Numbered from the stretch's first letter, positions 49,126-61,989 are shown. The stretch is 64,000 bases of DNA from Embiotoca jacksoni (GCA_022577435.1 JAKOON010000007.1:11143426-11207425); one strand, 5' to 3'. Numbers and translations are program-made. The notes: generated from the letters alone by a model not told the origin.

Positions 49126-51446
49126 CCTGAAAGAGGTCACAGAATTGAAAAGTTTGCTTCTGAAACTAGACTTTTTGCTGCCATGAGTTTACTGTAACTT
49201 TATTTGCATTTATATCAGTTCCTCTCTTTGCTGTACTTCTTCTTTATCAAAAATGTTCTGTCTTTTTGAAATGTTCAAAAGATTCATCCCCAAAAGAGGA
49301 GTTTCTTTTTCTTTTTTTGTAGTTCTTGACAGCCTGAGCTTCAACTTGACCTGAGAAGTTTAGATGCTTACTTGCTGTGTGTTTGATTAAAGATAGAAGT
49401 TTCATGTTTGGTTTGATAGTTTGAGGTTAAAGGTTGACAGCCGTGGAAACCATTTAGCTGATTCAAAGGGCCATAAAATCGTTTTTTATGATGCATGATA
49501 GTTGCAGTGTCCTTAAACAACCACCTGAGATCCGTTTCCTTTTTTTTTTTGTATCATCTAATCAGTTAGCCAATACTTCTTCTTAGGATTATTTCAGCTG
49601 TTAACCTTTTAATGGAAAATCCAAAGAGGTCAGAGAGCTGAGCATTGACTCTTAATCAGTTGAACAACAATTAAACTTTTTTTTTTTTTCCTTATGAAAG
49701 CCAGGTGGTTTAATCATTGTCGTGACACCCTCACATGATGTTGCCTTTCCATGCCAAAGTTGTTTAACTCTAAAACCAAGACAGGTGCCAATTTTTTTAA
49801 TTGTGAGAATGTCACCTTATGACTGAAAGTGACCATCAGGTAAAAAAGAGTTTGTTAGCAAAGAAGGAAAATAGTTTGATTCAAAAATAGTTGTTTGACT
49901 CCCTTCATGTTTCATATTCAGAATTTGCACATATTATTGCTATTTGCTGTCGGACAGTGTGAACGTCAGGAAGTTCAGTAATCAGAGAAAGGCAGTGTCT
50001 ATATTATTTTATAATTTAATATAACATAACAGATTGATGCCATCTTAGGGTATCATTTCATTAAATGTATGCATTAGTTAAGTATAGAAGCAGGTGAAGC
50101 TTTATACTGCTGGAGCATTTCTTCCTTAGTGGCATCAAGGCACCTCTCTGTGAAAATGTCTCAGAAGATTGTGGTGCAGTGAAAGCAGCTTGTGACTGTG
50201 GTCTGTGCTAATGAACAAAAAATACAATCTAATCAATAAAGTCTGTGCTGAGATGTTTTTTTTTTTATCAAATGCTGAACAGTAGCAGAACATGTGTTAC
50301 AAACTGCAAAACCAGCACGAACTTCAACAGAAACATAAAAATACATTGAAATAAACAAGTGCTGAAAGAGAAAACCGGAAAGTGTGGTGGGTCAGGAGTT
50401 TATTTTGAAATAATCTTCTGTAATTGTGAAGTAATTTGCATAGCCTTGCTCAACACTTCTTCTTTCTCCTGTATGTGAAAACAGGAACATGTCAAAGTGT
50501 GTTAATTTTCTTATGTATTGAACATACCTTAACATTACATATATACAGTACATACATTAAGCGCCCAAAGAATTGGAAACAGGGACTTTTTCCACTTAAA
50601 GTTCTCAACCATGTTCATTACAGAGCTGAATGTCTGAGTTTAGTGGTGCCTGACTATAAATCATGAGTCATGTGGTTGAGCAATCTGCAGCTGTTTTCAG
50701 GATGTGGGTAAACTTAGCTAATTCTGCTGCACATCTTTTTGCACGGACATTTTTAAACACGTTACTGTCATTTCCTTGCTGTTACCACAGTTTTGCAGCT
50801 AAAATCTGAATAAAAAACATATTTTCAGTAAAAAAAAATAAATTCTTTTTTCATGTCATGTCAACAACTAAATGTGTTTTTACATCAGTGCTCTTGCTTT
50901 TACTTCGATTAACTTCTCTGTGCATTCATGCAATCTTGTATGCTATATAAAGCCACAGACTGAAATCCATCAGTGCATACTTTCTAAATGATCGATTCCT
51001 ATGATATTTCCTACATTAATATTTCAACAGAAAGAACTTTAAAACTGTTGATTATGATATTTCCCCTTTTTTTTATTTTGCAGAATCAAACCTAACACTG
51101 CTTTGTGTCAATTTCCTGTAAATTGAAGTGGTCATAAGGACATACTTTTAGGGAAGTAAAAGGACACAAAAATAAGGGGCAGGGCTATTTTTTATGCGTA
51201 TATATTCGTTTGGGCATGATTCCTATTATTTTTTACAGACAATGACCTGTATTAACACAAGAAAGTACGCCGATTGGCAAATGCCCAGGAGACATGATCA
51301 GTGCGACAGACATGGTGTAAAAGGCAGGCGGCGCAGCATTGAAACATCATGCCAGTGTGAATCATCTTCATTCATTGTGGTAAACTTATAAAACAAAACA
51401 ACATTTACACATCAGATTCTGCATCAGTCTTCCATATGAAATCTGC
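49126..51446. other. Single-copy spacer between the receptor array and cdx1
   Basis: After about 49,125 the array homology ends. The spacer is AT-rich with several T runs and no convincing exon. TTTATT at 51,073-51,078 is AATAAA on the minus strand and could serve cdx1, about 370 bp beyond its stop. Confidence 0.45.
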
Positions 51447-54118
51447 CTAGTATTCCTCTGATATCGTATCAGACAAAATGTTGCTGCTAGGGCTGGTGGT
51501 AATGTGACTGTCAGTGGCTCCACCCAGTACAGGTGGGGTTGGGGTAGTTGTGGAGGCCTGCTGGGAATGCTGCAGCTTCTTCCTGGTGATCTTCCTCTCT
51601 TTGGCACGCCTGTTCTGAAACCAGATCTTCACCTGAAATACACAAACCATGATATCAACATTAAAAACACATTTATTAGGTAAGGACTGTTATAAATCTC
51701 CTCGAAAACAGCATGTGATTACTATTGACCTCTTTTCATGTCTTCCTCTCTTCTATGTCTTGCACATTTGTTGTCTTAACAGGCCGATTCTTAATAGCAA
51801 ACTGTAATGATTTTGCTCTTCGTGGTAACCTTCCCTCACCCTGCCTCATCTACTTCTGCTTGAGTTTTGTAATCGCCAACTTTCCCACAATTACTCTGGG
51901 TGTTGCAACCATTGCACTCAGCTGTGGCTTTAATGAGAAGTGGAAGAAACAACAATAATAACGTTATGACAGCAAGAGTGAGTGTTTTACCATTAACACT
52001 ACTTATATGGCCACAGAACATTATGGTTTACCGAGGTTTTCTTCAAAAGCTGGTTTCTTAAATGGGATTTTTGAAGAAACTATTGCTAATGCGTGCTGTA
52101 TCAGCATTAACTCTTCATTTCACCACGGCAATAAGAAAAATACTGCACCATGCATTTACAAGGACCAAAGGTTCTGTGTCAAGACCTGTATTTGCAATAA
52201 ATCCTAATACCAAAATGACAGAATAGCTCAGAACAACATTCTGACTCTTGGGGAGTACCAGCGACTGGCACTGGGCCTTTGTTGTCATGGTAACAATAAT
52301 AAACATGTGGTTGGGTTAGGTTTATAAACTAAAAATACTTTGTTAGGTTTAGGAAAAGTTAGTTATGTTAGTTACGAAACTTACCTAACATACGTCATTT
52401 AACAATACGTTTACGTACGTTAACTTATGTATGTAGGTTAAAATATGTCAACATTGACTTTTGTTTTCACACAGTCCCTTTGGTGAAAGTCCCGTGTTTA
52501 ATCCAACCAACCATCCCTGACTTCCTCTCTACATGGACTCTCCCACTACTAATACTACATAGCTGGATCTCCTCTTTTGCTCCCGTCATAGTGACTACAA
52601 CCACTAGAGGCCGCAATAAATCGTAATACACCCGTCAGTCCACGAGTGAATGCGGTGTCAGTGTCGTGTTTTGTCTTGCCAAGAGTGGAACCTACACACA
52701 TTTACGATCCTGGAAAAAGAAGAAAATCATGTGACAAAAAGCATAAGTTATGTAATCCACATAATGTTACTAATGTAAAATGACTTTAATCCAAATTTAG
52801 AATGTATTTTTAAACCTAAACCAAAATGCAACCGTGTCACATTTAACTCAAACCGTGATCAACAATGTGCTTTTGGAGGCTAAAACTGAGGTACTTTACA
52901 TTTCATACCTACGCAGGACAAAACATGAAACTGACGCAGCATCTTCTTGTGGACTGATGGGTGTATTACACATTTGGATTAGTACGGGATTGCACAACCT
53001 AAACCACTATGGTTTAGGGAAGGATAGTCTGTGTTTTTGTGTAGATAATCTTCCCTATCATAGATAACATTTGACATTTTGCAGGAACATTTCCCAACAC
53101 TGTCACTCACTCCTGAAAAGGAGCCAATCAACTAGATATCTGTCTGGTCCCAGTCTTTAAAGTGAAACTGTGGAAGGCTTGAACGATAAAGCAGCACCCA
53201 CTGTTATAAATTAATTTCATAAATGATAAATCATGCTTTTGCTCAGTGCAGTACACTGAGGTTTTGCTTCTGCAGCCTCACAATGAAATCTTCCTCTGCA
53301 GACGGAGAGCGAAAGATGTGATTGAGAGCTCTAGATGAAGCTAGTCAGTGTTTTTGAATGCTTTCAAGGTCATGACTGAACTCAAAATGCACATTATCCT
53401 GTTCAGGAAACACTGATATGTTAGCCACTCAACAATGATAAAGAGATGGCTCATTCCTCATGCCTTCCTGCACTTTGAACTCTTTGTCTACCCTTTAGCG
53501 TTCTACTTCTAACTTTCATTTGCTCCAGTCCTCTCACCTGTCTCTCAGAGAGGCTGAGCGCCATTGAAAGTTCGGACTTTCTCCTCATGGTGATGTAGCG
53601 GTTGTACTGAAACTCTTTCTCCAGCTCCAGCCGTTGGTGGTCAGTGTACACCACCCTGTACTTGTCCTTGGTGCGAGTCTTTCCTCCTAAAATCACACGA
53701 AACAATCCTGAATTAGTAAGAAACACAAATAAATATGGGTCATTGACTGACTGAATGCGAGTAAATCCATTCACCTGAGTTTGTTAGGTCTTCCTTCTTT
53801 CTTGTAATGCAAACAGGAATTAATTTGTCAGTGAGTCACATGCAGTGTGAGCCGTGGCCAAACAGATGTCTGGTGCCACGTTCAAGTTCAGGCGCCACTT
53901 AAAGCCTCATCAGCTCTATTAATCATGCTAACTATAGCCAACGTAAAGGTTCCCCACCAGATTGCATCAGTGTTTCTCCTTATCACTTTGAGTGGTGTTT
54001 ACATAGGTGTTTACACAGGCAGCTATTCATTGACACGCATGTTCACATACACACTTAAGAAACTGTGAGCCAGTTATTGATTTGAAAATTTGACCATTTG
54101 ATGGCATCGATCGAAGTA

Positions 54119-54171
<53 letters not shown>

Positions 54172-54385
54172 GTGAGGTTTCAGCATTAGAGTTTTGGTTT
54201 GACTTCTGCAGACTTCCTGCACTGCCTATGTTATCTATCTAGCTTGTCACTATTTTGCACCCACCCAGTGGACAGAAAGGGTGGGGAGTGACACTTGTGC
54301 AGACTTCATGGCCTCTACTATTAGCTTTGGATTAAAATCTCACAACATGCTGGCAGAAGGGAGAGGGGAACAGCTTAATGAGTGT

Positions 54386-54420
<35 letters not shown>

Positions 54421-55208
54421 GTCAGTCTGACTTTAATCTATGGACGTGATGCTATTGTCCCGTCTATGACAACCTGTTTCACACCGTCACTAATTTGTAC
54501 AGCTGCTCAACTGATGAAGTTTTAGCTTGTCATGTGACTGCACTCAGGATTCTAATAACTAGGTTACACAGTTTGTTTGGGTATCCTTAGTGATAGAGTG
54601 AGTGTTATAAAGATTATGCTTTCCCTGTTATTTGATTTTGTTGACATTTAAGATATCTGATGATGCCTCAAGATAAACCAGAACGCATATGTTCAAACTG
54701 GGGTGATGTATGACAAAAACACAATAGAACAGCTTGATCAGGTGCTTAAATATGTTTTAACATGGAATTATCATTATTTAATTCAACTATATCAGCCTAT
54801 AATAAGTAGGCATGTACATGGTGGTCTGCATTCAGTTCGTGTGTTATCATTGAATGAAGTCCCACCTGAAACCGTCTGTCTGATGGCCTCGTGTGGTCTC
54901 CTCCTGGGGCTGAAGGTGTCCTGTCCGGATATAAAGTTGTACGGGGTGAGCGATCCTCCTCCGGAAGGCGCTCCGCTCAGCTCCGGGGAGCTGAAGCTGA
55001 CCTGCCCGGCGCTGGGGCTTGACCCCGGGAAGCTGTACGGATACTCCTCCCGGGGGGTGTAAACGGGGTTCCAGGCACTCGTCGACGGGTCGCCGACTCC
55101 CGAGAGGTGATGATGGTAACCGGTGAAGTCATACGGAGGCGGAATGTACTGACTGTTCAGTGACAGTGTCTGACCTGGGTACCTGACCGACTGGGAGTTG
55201 GGGTACAT
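51447..55208 (-). CDS. cdx1: Caudal-type homeobox transcription factor (Cdx1-like)
   Basis: Nuclear DNA-binding regulator of posterior body patterning and gut epithelium in vertebrates. Three coding exons on the minus strand: 54,866-55,208 (start MYPNSQSVRYPGQTLSLNSQ, caudal N-terminal domain), 53,538-53,686 and 51,447-51,632, about 225 residues. Exon 2 begins GKTRTKDKYRVVYTDHQRLE and covers homeodomain helices 1-2; exon 3 starts with helix 3, VKIWFQNRRAKERK. Splice sites are consensus (phase 1, then phase 0). Two oddities: the hexapeptide region before the homeodomain reads RRRPHEAIRQTV where Cdx proteins have a YEWM-type motif, and helix 2 reads SMALSLSERQ rather than the usual xxNLGLxERQ. 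The C-terminus is short. The Cdx identity is certain; cdx1 rather than another paralogue is likely, and the a/b copy is undecided. Confidence 0.92.
51633..53537 (-). other. Intron 2 of cdx1
   Basis: Bounded by a GTGAGAGG donor and a TTTCAG acceptor on the minus strand. It interrupts the homeodomain between helices 2 and 3 (RQ|VKIW), the usual Cdx intron position. No other exon was recognised inside. Confidence 0.8.
54121..54171. repeat. CA microsatellite
   Basis: Twenty-five uninterrupted CA units in intron 1 of cdx1. Confidence 0.95.
54381..54420. repeat. GT microsatellite
   Basis: A GT run with one early interruption in intron 1 of cdx1. Confidence 0.9.
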
Positions 55209-55377
55209 TCCGGTGTCCTCGTCCTACAGGTAAGGTGACTCTGGTAGACCTCAAACCTTCTGGAGCATGTTAGAGCCCCCGTGTTTACACCCAGCAAGGC
55301 TCTGGCGCTCTGTTTTCACTTCAGTCTAAGGTTCAGGTTTATTACTGCCCGGCTACCTGTGCAGTAAGGCTACACAC

Positions 55378-55425
55378 CTTTATAGATTTACTGCCAAGGA
55401 GTTCAAAAGTATCATCGTGACGTCA
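55378..55425 (-). promoter_or_regulatory. cdx1 core promoter: TATA box and CRE
   Basis: On the minus strand CTATAAAG lies at 55,385-55,378, about 170 bp before the cdx1 ATG, and the palindromic CRE TGACGTCA lies at 55,418-55,425, some 35 bp further upstream. The spacing suits a TATA-driven start near 55,350. The assignment is by position and motif only. Confidence 0.5.
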
Positions 55426-55519
55426 CGCTTTACCCGAGAACCACCTGCCTGCTCGTCTTGGCAGCAGCCAGGGCAATGACCCTTGTTCACCCAGCCTGAC
55501 CCGATGGATCATTTTGATA

Positions 55520-56501
55520 CAATGCCTATAAAAAGTATTCACCCCCCCTTGGATGTTTCACCCTTTTGTTGCTTTTATACATGAAATCATGGCCAATATA
55601 ATTTGGCTTTTTTTGACAAAAATTTGCAACAACAAAAAAAGAAGCTTCTTTCATGTCAAAGTGAAAACTGATTTTTACAAACTAATGTGAATTAATTAAA
55701 AATATATTGTGGAAATTAAGTGTTTGCATAAATATTCACCCCCTTTAAAGTGACTGACCTAATTCAACAGAGGTCCAGCTTGTTGATGCCAGCAGTGTCA
55801 CAATTAGTGAACTGGAGATCACCTGAGTGCAGTTGATGTGTGTCAAGTGATTGTAGTGTAAAAACACCTGTCTGGGAGGTCCACTCTCTGGTTCATCAGT
55901 ATTCCTGCTACAATTGCAACATGAAGACAAAAGAACACTCCGAGCAATTCAGAGAAAAGATCATTGAAAAGTATAAGTCAGGAGATGGCTACAAAAAGAT
56001 TTCCAACTCACTGGACATCCCACAGAGTTCAGTTAAATCCATCATTAAGAAATGGAGGGAGTATGGCACTTGTTTAAATCTGCCTAGAGCTGGCCGTCCT
56101 CACAAACTGAGTGACCGGGCAAGAAGAAGACTGGTGAGGGAGGCCACCAAGACACCTACGACCACTCTGAAGGAGTTAAAAGCTTCAGTGGCTCAGATGG
56201 GAGAGACTGTACATACAACAACTGTTGCCCGGGTTCTTCACCAGTCGAAGCTGTATGGGAGAGTGGCAAAGAGAAAGCCACTGTTGAAAAAAGCATTTAT
56301 GCAATCATTTACTTTACCTTTATATATTTTTAATTAATTGACATTGTTTTGTAAAAATCTGTTTTCACTTTGATATTAAAGAAGGTTTTTTTTTGCAAAT
56401 TATTGTCAAAAAAAGCCAAATTATATTGACCATGATTTCATGTATAAAAGCAACAAAAGGGTGAAACATCCAAGGGGGGTGAATACTTTTTATAAGCATT
56501 G
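55520..56501 (+). mobile_element. Tc1/mariner-type element, internally deleted, with long terminal inverted repeats
   Basis: The element starts CAATGCCTATAAAAAGTATT and ends with the near-exact reverse complement, flanked by TA on both sides (55,518-55,519 and 56,502-56,503), the Tc1/mariner target duplication. The inverted repeats extend about 190 bp and remain highly similar. Its only gene is a truncated transposase lacking the catalytic domain, so it is non-autonomous. It lies about 135 bp upstream of the cdx1 TATA box. Confidence 0.88.
55921..56337 (+). pseudogene. Truncated Tc1-like transposase (DNA-binding part only)
   Basis: A 138-codon frame begins MKTKEHSEQFREKIIEKYKS and includes the two helix-turn-helix (paired-like) regions with GRPHKLSDRARRRLVRE between them, typical of Tc1 transposases. 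Homology ends at about KRKPLLKKAF, and the frame then runs into the right inverted repeat. The DDE catalytic domain is deleted. The remaining part could in principle still bind the inverted repeats. Confidence 0.85.
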
Positions 56502-56503
56502 TA

Positions 56504-58500
56504 AGGCCATCTTGTAAGGTTAGCGTACGCCTGTGCACGCGTGTGCACAAGGCTCATGTGATGCAGCACAGAGATTATAAATTAAAATATGTGTGCGGGC
56601 TCAGTGGTGGAAGGAGTTGTTTAAAAGTGAAAACACAATGTAAATATTTTTCAAAATTGTACCTGTATAAAAGTGAAGAATTATTATTATCATCTTTTAA
56701 AAAGTGAATTAGCCATGCATTATAACTCCTGACTGTAGTCAGGATTTAAAAAATACTTAAGTTGTGGAATTAAAATGCCCGCAAAACCTCACCTACTTAT
56801 GCAAAAAATACACTTAAAGTATATTTGTTTGATTATGTAACTATTCAGTTTACTTATAAAAAATATGTTCTCTAAATGTTATCTCTCCACATTAATACCT
56901 AACTTGATTTTCTACTACCAGCCTTATTTTGTTACCCATTAAGGCCCATCAATTGCAATTATAATCAAAACATCTTTACTTTAAAAAGTTTCCAAACAAA
57001 CAGGTAATACCCATGAGGACTTGTTTAAAAGCTAAGAAGACAAAATGTCATCAAATGGTATTTCATCATTCTTATGGGGTGTTTTGTCAAGTTTCGTCCC
57101 CTTTATGTCTAAAGGGGGAAGTAACTTGACAAAATACACTGGAAAGAAAGTGTGATATTAAATTAGTTTCCTTCAACAAATATGATCCTGAATACTTTCC
57201 GTGTTGTTTAGTCTGTTATAATGAGTGTCAAATATAAAAAAATAAAAAAAACCTGGTCATTCAAATTAAGTTTTAAGTGAAGGTAAAGTGAAACAAGGTT
57301 TTAATGCCCAGCATTTCCTAGTTTACAACATCCACATGAGGGCAGCAAAAAGCTGAATACTGGCAGACAATGTTTTCAAGTCCAGAATCCTTTAGAGATA
57401 CAAATTCACTGTTTGCAAACAGGATGGGTAGTTCATTCATCATCCCACTTGCTGCCTGTTTTGTACCTATCTTTTCCACATTATGTGGCCATCATGACTT
57501 ACACTATATATTCCACTCAACAGGCGTGTCTATGAGTTCATGTGCATCATAAAATATTCATGCCAGTATATTGGTCAAAATAGTCATTAACAACTACAGC
57601 AGCCATCAGCTGTTGCCTTGAAGAAAGCTTATGTTAATAGGGATAAAAGTGGTCTGAACATTAAGGAAAGTGCAACATAAACATCACAAACATAAACACA
57701 AAAGCTTGAAATACATTCATGATGGCCATTAAGTAAAACCAACTTGGCTGAAAATAAAGGATTGTGGTTTTAGCACTTATAAAGTATACGTAAAGCCTTA
57801 TGATGATGCAGGCTACAAACTGGAGTTAACAATTTATCTGACTTTTACAAAACCCTTGATCTTATGCTGAAAATGTCTTTAAGCATTCAGACACCACAAA
57901 AGGACCTTTGAGCTTGAGTTATGCTGCTGTGTGCTAATAATAAAAAGCTGATCTGGGCTTTATAAGTCTCCAATATATATCTAAATGAAGGGGCACTTTA
58001 TGGGGATGAGCCATGGAAAGATTCAGTCTAAACAGTGCAGCATGAACTGAGTCCCTGATGTTAAAGTTCACCGAGAGAGAACACCAACAGAGGCCAGTGT
58101 CCTCTTTTTTTTTTTTTTTTTTTTTTTACCAGTTCTAAAATCTTACATGTGTGAGACGGAGAGCTGATGTAAGTGCTTAAAAGGCACTTTACCTGCAACA
58201 GTCAGATTTTCAAACTGAATACAGTTCACGTAACACCTGCAATATTAAAAGCTGGAGCGGGGCTTATATTATCTAAATGCTGTGCAACAAGTAGGATTCA
58301 TCTTGCGTCCCAGTTTTCTGAAATAGGCCTACGTTGCGCTGCGTAGTGTGTGAACTTTGACAAGAGTAGTTTTGTGTCAAATCGCAAACATACCGGAAAT
58401 GACTGCCGCAACATTTGAATGCATCGACCGCCAAGATATCTGCCGACTTTATTTGGTCCTTCACAAGGAAGGTGTTTTCTCGCCGCCTGTTACGCGCACA
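56504..58500. other. Intergenic DNA upstream of cdx1, no gene seen
   Basis: AT-rich sequence without a convincing exon. It contains a hairpin at 57,082-57,134 and a T run at 58,105-58,127. Confidence 0.45.
57082..57134. repeat. Perfect-arm hairpin
   Basis: 'ttttgtcaagtt' at 57,082-57,093 pairs with 'aacttgacaaaa' at 57,123-57,134, and inside these 'ccccttta' pairs with 'taaagggg'. This gives a stem of about 20 pairs with a small internal loop. Confidence 0.6.
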
Positions 58501-58540
58501 TAAAAAAAAAATTATATATATTTATTATAATTATATATAT

Positions 58541-58593
58541 ATATACGCCATCCCTATATATATATATATATATATTATAGGGATGGCGTATAT
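58541..58593. repeat. Palindrome with 17-bp arms around a TA repeat
   Basis: 'atatacgccatccctat' (58,541-58,557) is exactly complementary to 58,577-58,593, with a TA repeat as the loop. It lies within a longer AT-rich stretch starting at 58,510. Confidence 0.75.
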
Positions 58594-58599
58594 CTGACG

Positions 58600-61500
58600 G
58601 CAGTATAGTGGTACTTAATGGAAAATAAAAAGTTATGAGTGGAACTCGGTTAGTGGCTCCTCCCACTTCCGCTGCGTCGGAACGATGGCCATGGCTGAGG
58701 GAGAGAAGTCAAATTAATCGTATTTTAAAACGTAAACTCACTTAACGAAATGGTCCCAGAATACTTCAACGATTATAAAGAACATACAACAAATGAAGTG
58801 TCCAGCGTTTCATACTTTAATGTATGACCATTATAAGTATGACGTCCTGGTACTATCTTTATATGAATGAGGGTCAATACAAAGAAACTTTGCACAAATA
58901 GTGGATTGATGGTAGATAGATGAAATTAAAAAAAAGTGTCAGAGCCCCCCCCCCCCCGAAAAATGGCTCGTTTCACTGTTAAATTTGATCTATTCGTCCG
59001 ATCATATTTGGAAAGTATAGAGGAGCTGTGTGATTGCATTATTTTTTTTATCAGGTTATTTTAGGGCTAAACAGGAAGTTAGTTAGGTCTGCCAGTGGAA
59101 GTCTCTCCTGGGCACGCTCTACCCAATAAGTTCACTCCAAATAATAGATGCAAAAGTTGTGTATACAGTGAAATACCCCCCAAAAATTAGATGTCAGTGG
59201 TAGGATAGGTTAAATCCGCATTGTATGAACTCTTTTGGCAAGGGCTTAAATGTAACAGATGTAGGTTAAATTTCTATGTCAAAGTTATAGCTTCCAGTAA
59301 CAATTATGCTGACAGTGAAATATTTTGTCGTGGAGGATAGACAACTACATTTTTCTTTGTGTAGCCTACTTATTTTTACATTTTAAAAGGCAGGTAGAGA
59401 AAATGATTACAGTTGAGTCTGAATTCAGTCCAGCCACACTCTCCAAACATAAAACAGCACATGCTGTGTTAATTTATTACTCTTCTGTTGTTTGTCTTCA
59501 GTCTCTCCTTCACTCCTTTATTTGGCATTGTATCCCTGTATTAGACAGTTGTCCCTACGCACTAAAACATTGATAGGAGAGGAATGGGATGACTTGCAAC
59601 AATGGTTCCAGACCAGATCTGAGCCAGGAACACTGTAATTACATGGTGTGTTTTACACACAGGTCACTGAACTAGCCCTAGGTTTTATCATTTCTGCTGT
59701 TCAGCTTTTCTTTTTTTTTTAGGTGAGTTCTTTAAATTGTTTTGTCTGCACAACAACCCAGAACCTAAAGTTTGCCACTTTACTATCACATTAGATAAAG
59801 ACATGTAGCAAACAAGGGAATTAAGATGCATTAATTATCAAAGTATCCTGATTCTGTTAATTAACAGGTCGAATGTTGGACTAATTGTTTCCACTCTAAA
59901 TTACATTTCTACTGTCCTGTGATGCTGTTTGAATTGTGTTGCACTGTCTCTGAGATTTGATTTGAGCTGTTGTTGTCCATCAGACGTGCTATTTTAGTGG
60001 CTCATTTTCAGGTTTAGTCCCAAATTACATCATCTGAATCAAGCTTCGAGGAGCCTCCTGTTTAGAGACCTTTCATCAACACAACTTAAAATGGCTGTGA
60101 CCCCAGATCAAACATTTTGTGGCTTCATCCATCTTCATCCATCAGAGGTGAGTTCGGTTCAGCTCCAGGTCCAGGCCGCAAACGCTGGCGCTCCCTCCTT
60201 CTTCCTCCCTGCCCCCTCCTTGGGGCCTCTTTAGGGGCCCCTGCCTGTGGGACTCAGCAAGATAACTTTTAGCTTTATCCAAAACCCAGCAGAAAAACAA
60301 GCCCGCAACAGCATACAGGGTGGTTGCACTAGTTGCACTCCAGCTATGGCACCAGTTCAGGTCAGCAGTGAGAGAAACCACTCTTTAGCTGTTCAGAGTG
60401 TCTGAATAGGCTTAGTATTGTTGTAGCAGAATATTTTGGAGGCCAGTTTGTTTGGAGCTGTACCACTCTGTCAAGCTGTAGGAATAAACAGGACTGCTGC
60501 CAAAGATAGAGCAATAGACACCCCTTCGTGGTCTCTCTCCGGCATTCCATTGTAACAACATGCTAAAATTATACATGATTATGAAATGCAAAGACCTCGG
60601 ATGATTTAAAAAAAATATTTTAGATATTATCACACTGTGTCCTGTTAAAGCTGTGGTTTGCTGCAGGATGTTTAGGCACTCTGCGTGTCTTATCTCCAGC
60701 TGATAAAGGATTGTGTGTGGAGGAGTATTTACAACTGTGACTGTCATTATTGCGGCATTATTTTTTTGTGATTACATTTTCATTGACAAAGCAAGCACTG
60801 AACTACGCCAATGTGTACTGTAGATTGACGGGGTTAATGTGGTGGATTCAGAGCAGATGTATTGCAGGAAGTATTAATTACATAGCTAGAACTAGATATA
60901 CTTTAAGGTGGGCCTCCTATGTGGTGTTGCTCCCCTCCTATCTTATAGCTGAGGCGTCACTGGCTCTCTCATTACTGCCTGCAGGGCTTTTAGATTTGCC
61001 CTCACAATTAGAGGAGAACGTATTACTGTCCAATTTACCCCCCCCTACCCCCTACCCCCCTCCGCCCCACTCTCCTCCCAGCCTCTTTGTTAGAGGAAAA
61101 AAGGCCTCTGTCAGCTGCAGGGTTGCATTATGAATTTCAAGCCATCCCCTCATATCCTGGGAAAGAATGACATTAGGAACAGAGCCATATATTTGCATGG
61201 TGTGTGTACGCATGTGTTTGAAAGAGAGGATGAAAGACCAGAGAGGGGAGACAGAAGGGGAGAGGACAGTGGGAGGTGTTGAGTTATTTCATGTGGGATA
61301 AATGAAACAAGAAAGGAGATAAGATATGGCAGAAAAAGAGATAACATGGAACAGAAAAGTTACCTGAATCTCCGTGTGATTATGTAAGTGTAGCTATTTT
61401 CCTGAGAAACTGAGACCTCCATGTTTGTTTCCAAAGCCGGCTACCATAAGCTCTGCCAAAACCCTTTCTTTTTTTTCTGCCTGGCCCTCTCTCTTACACC

Positions 61501-61980
61501 CTCACTCTTTCTCTTCCTTTTTATTGTGTTTGTTGTTTTATGGAGGGGTTCGATGCGGTCCAGATTGCTGTTGCCAATAGAGACTGTCTCAGTTCACCTC
61601 CAGTGGCTCGCCGCTCCATTCATAAACAAATCACTCCAGCTCGGGACCTCTGAGCTGCTACCTAAGAAAAACAAGCAGGAACTTGATCTGTATTTTGAAG
61701 TTTTCTCTTTCTCCGTCTCGTCTCTTAGTTCACAATTTTTTTTTTTTTTTAAACTTGCTTCTCTTACTTTTTGCTCAACTCTGTTTCACAATTCCCTCCC
61801 ACCTCTCCCTCTCTCTGCTCACTCTCAGCTTCAGCAGGGCCGGACCACTGACACTCCGCTCTGTGCGAATCTGTCAGGGAAGGAGTGTGTATGTGTGTGT
61901 GCATGTCTCCTTTGGGACATTTTTTTTCTAACTTACAGCACTCTTTCTGAGTGCTGGGCAGGCTTTTTCAACGTGTGAGA
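58600..61980. other. Intergenic DNA, no gene confirmed
   Basis: It contains a short CpG-bearing segment with a well-placed ATG at 58,685 (MAMAEGEKSN, then stop), a C run at 58,946-58,956, and C-rich and purine-rich stretches at 61,035-61,080 and 61,220-61,270. Long frames here have low complexity and no recognised domain. If pdgfrb is to the right, this is its upstream region. Confidence 0.4.
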
Positions 61981-61989
61981 GAGGACAGA

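Larger units (their letters stand above)
53687..54865 (-). other. Intron 1 of cdx1, with microsatellites
   Basis: Bounded by a GTGGGA donor and an ATTTTAG acceptor on the minus strand. It contains a CA repeat at 54,121-54,170 and a GT repeat at about 54,381-54,420. Confidence 0.75.

Noticed and set aside
60142..60381. Minus-strand 79-codon frame with a hydrophobic middle
   Set aside because: No homology recognised and the C-terminal half is low complexity; not enough to call a gene.
61421..61978. 185-codon plus-strand frame rich in F, L and S
   Set aside because: Pyrimidine-rich low-complexity DNA next to a probable promoter; no domain, no splice support.
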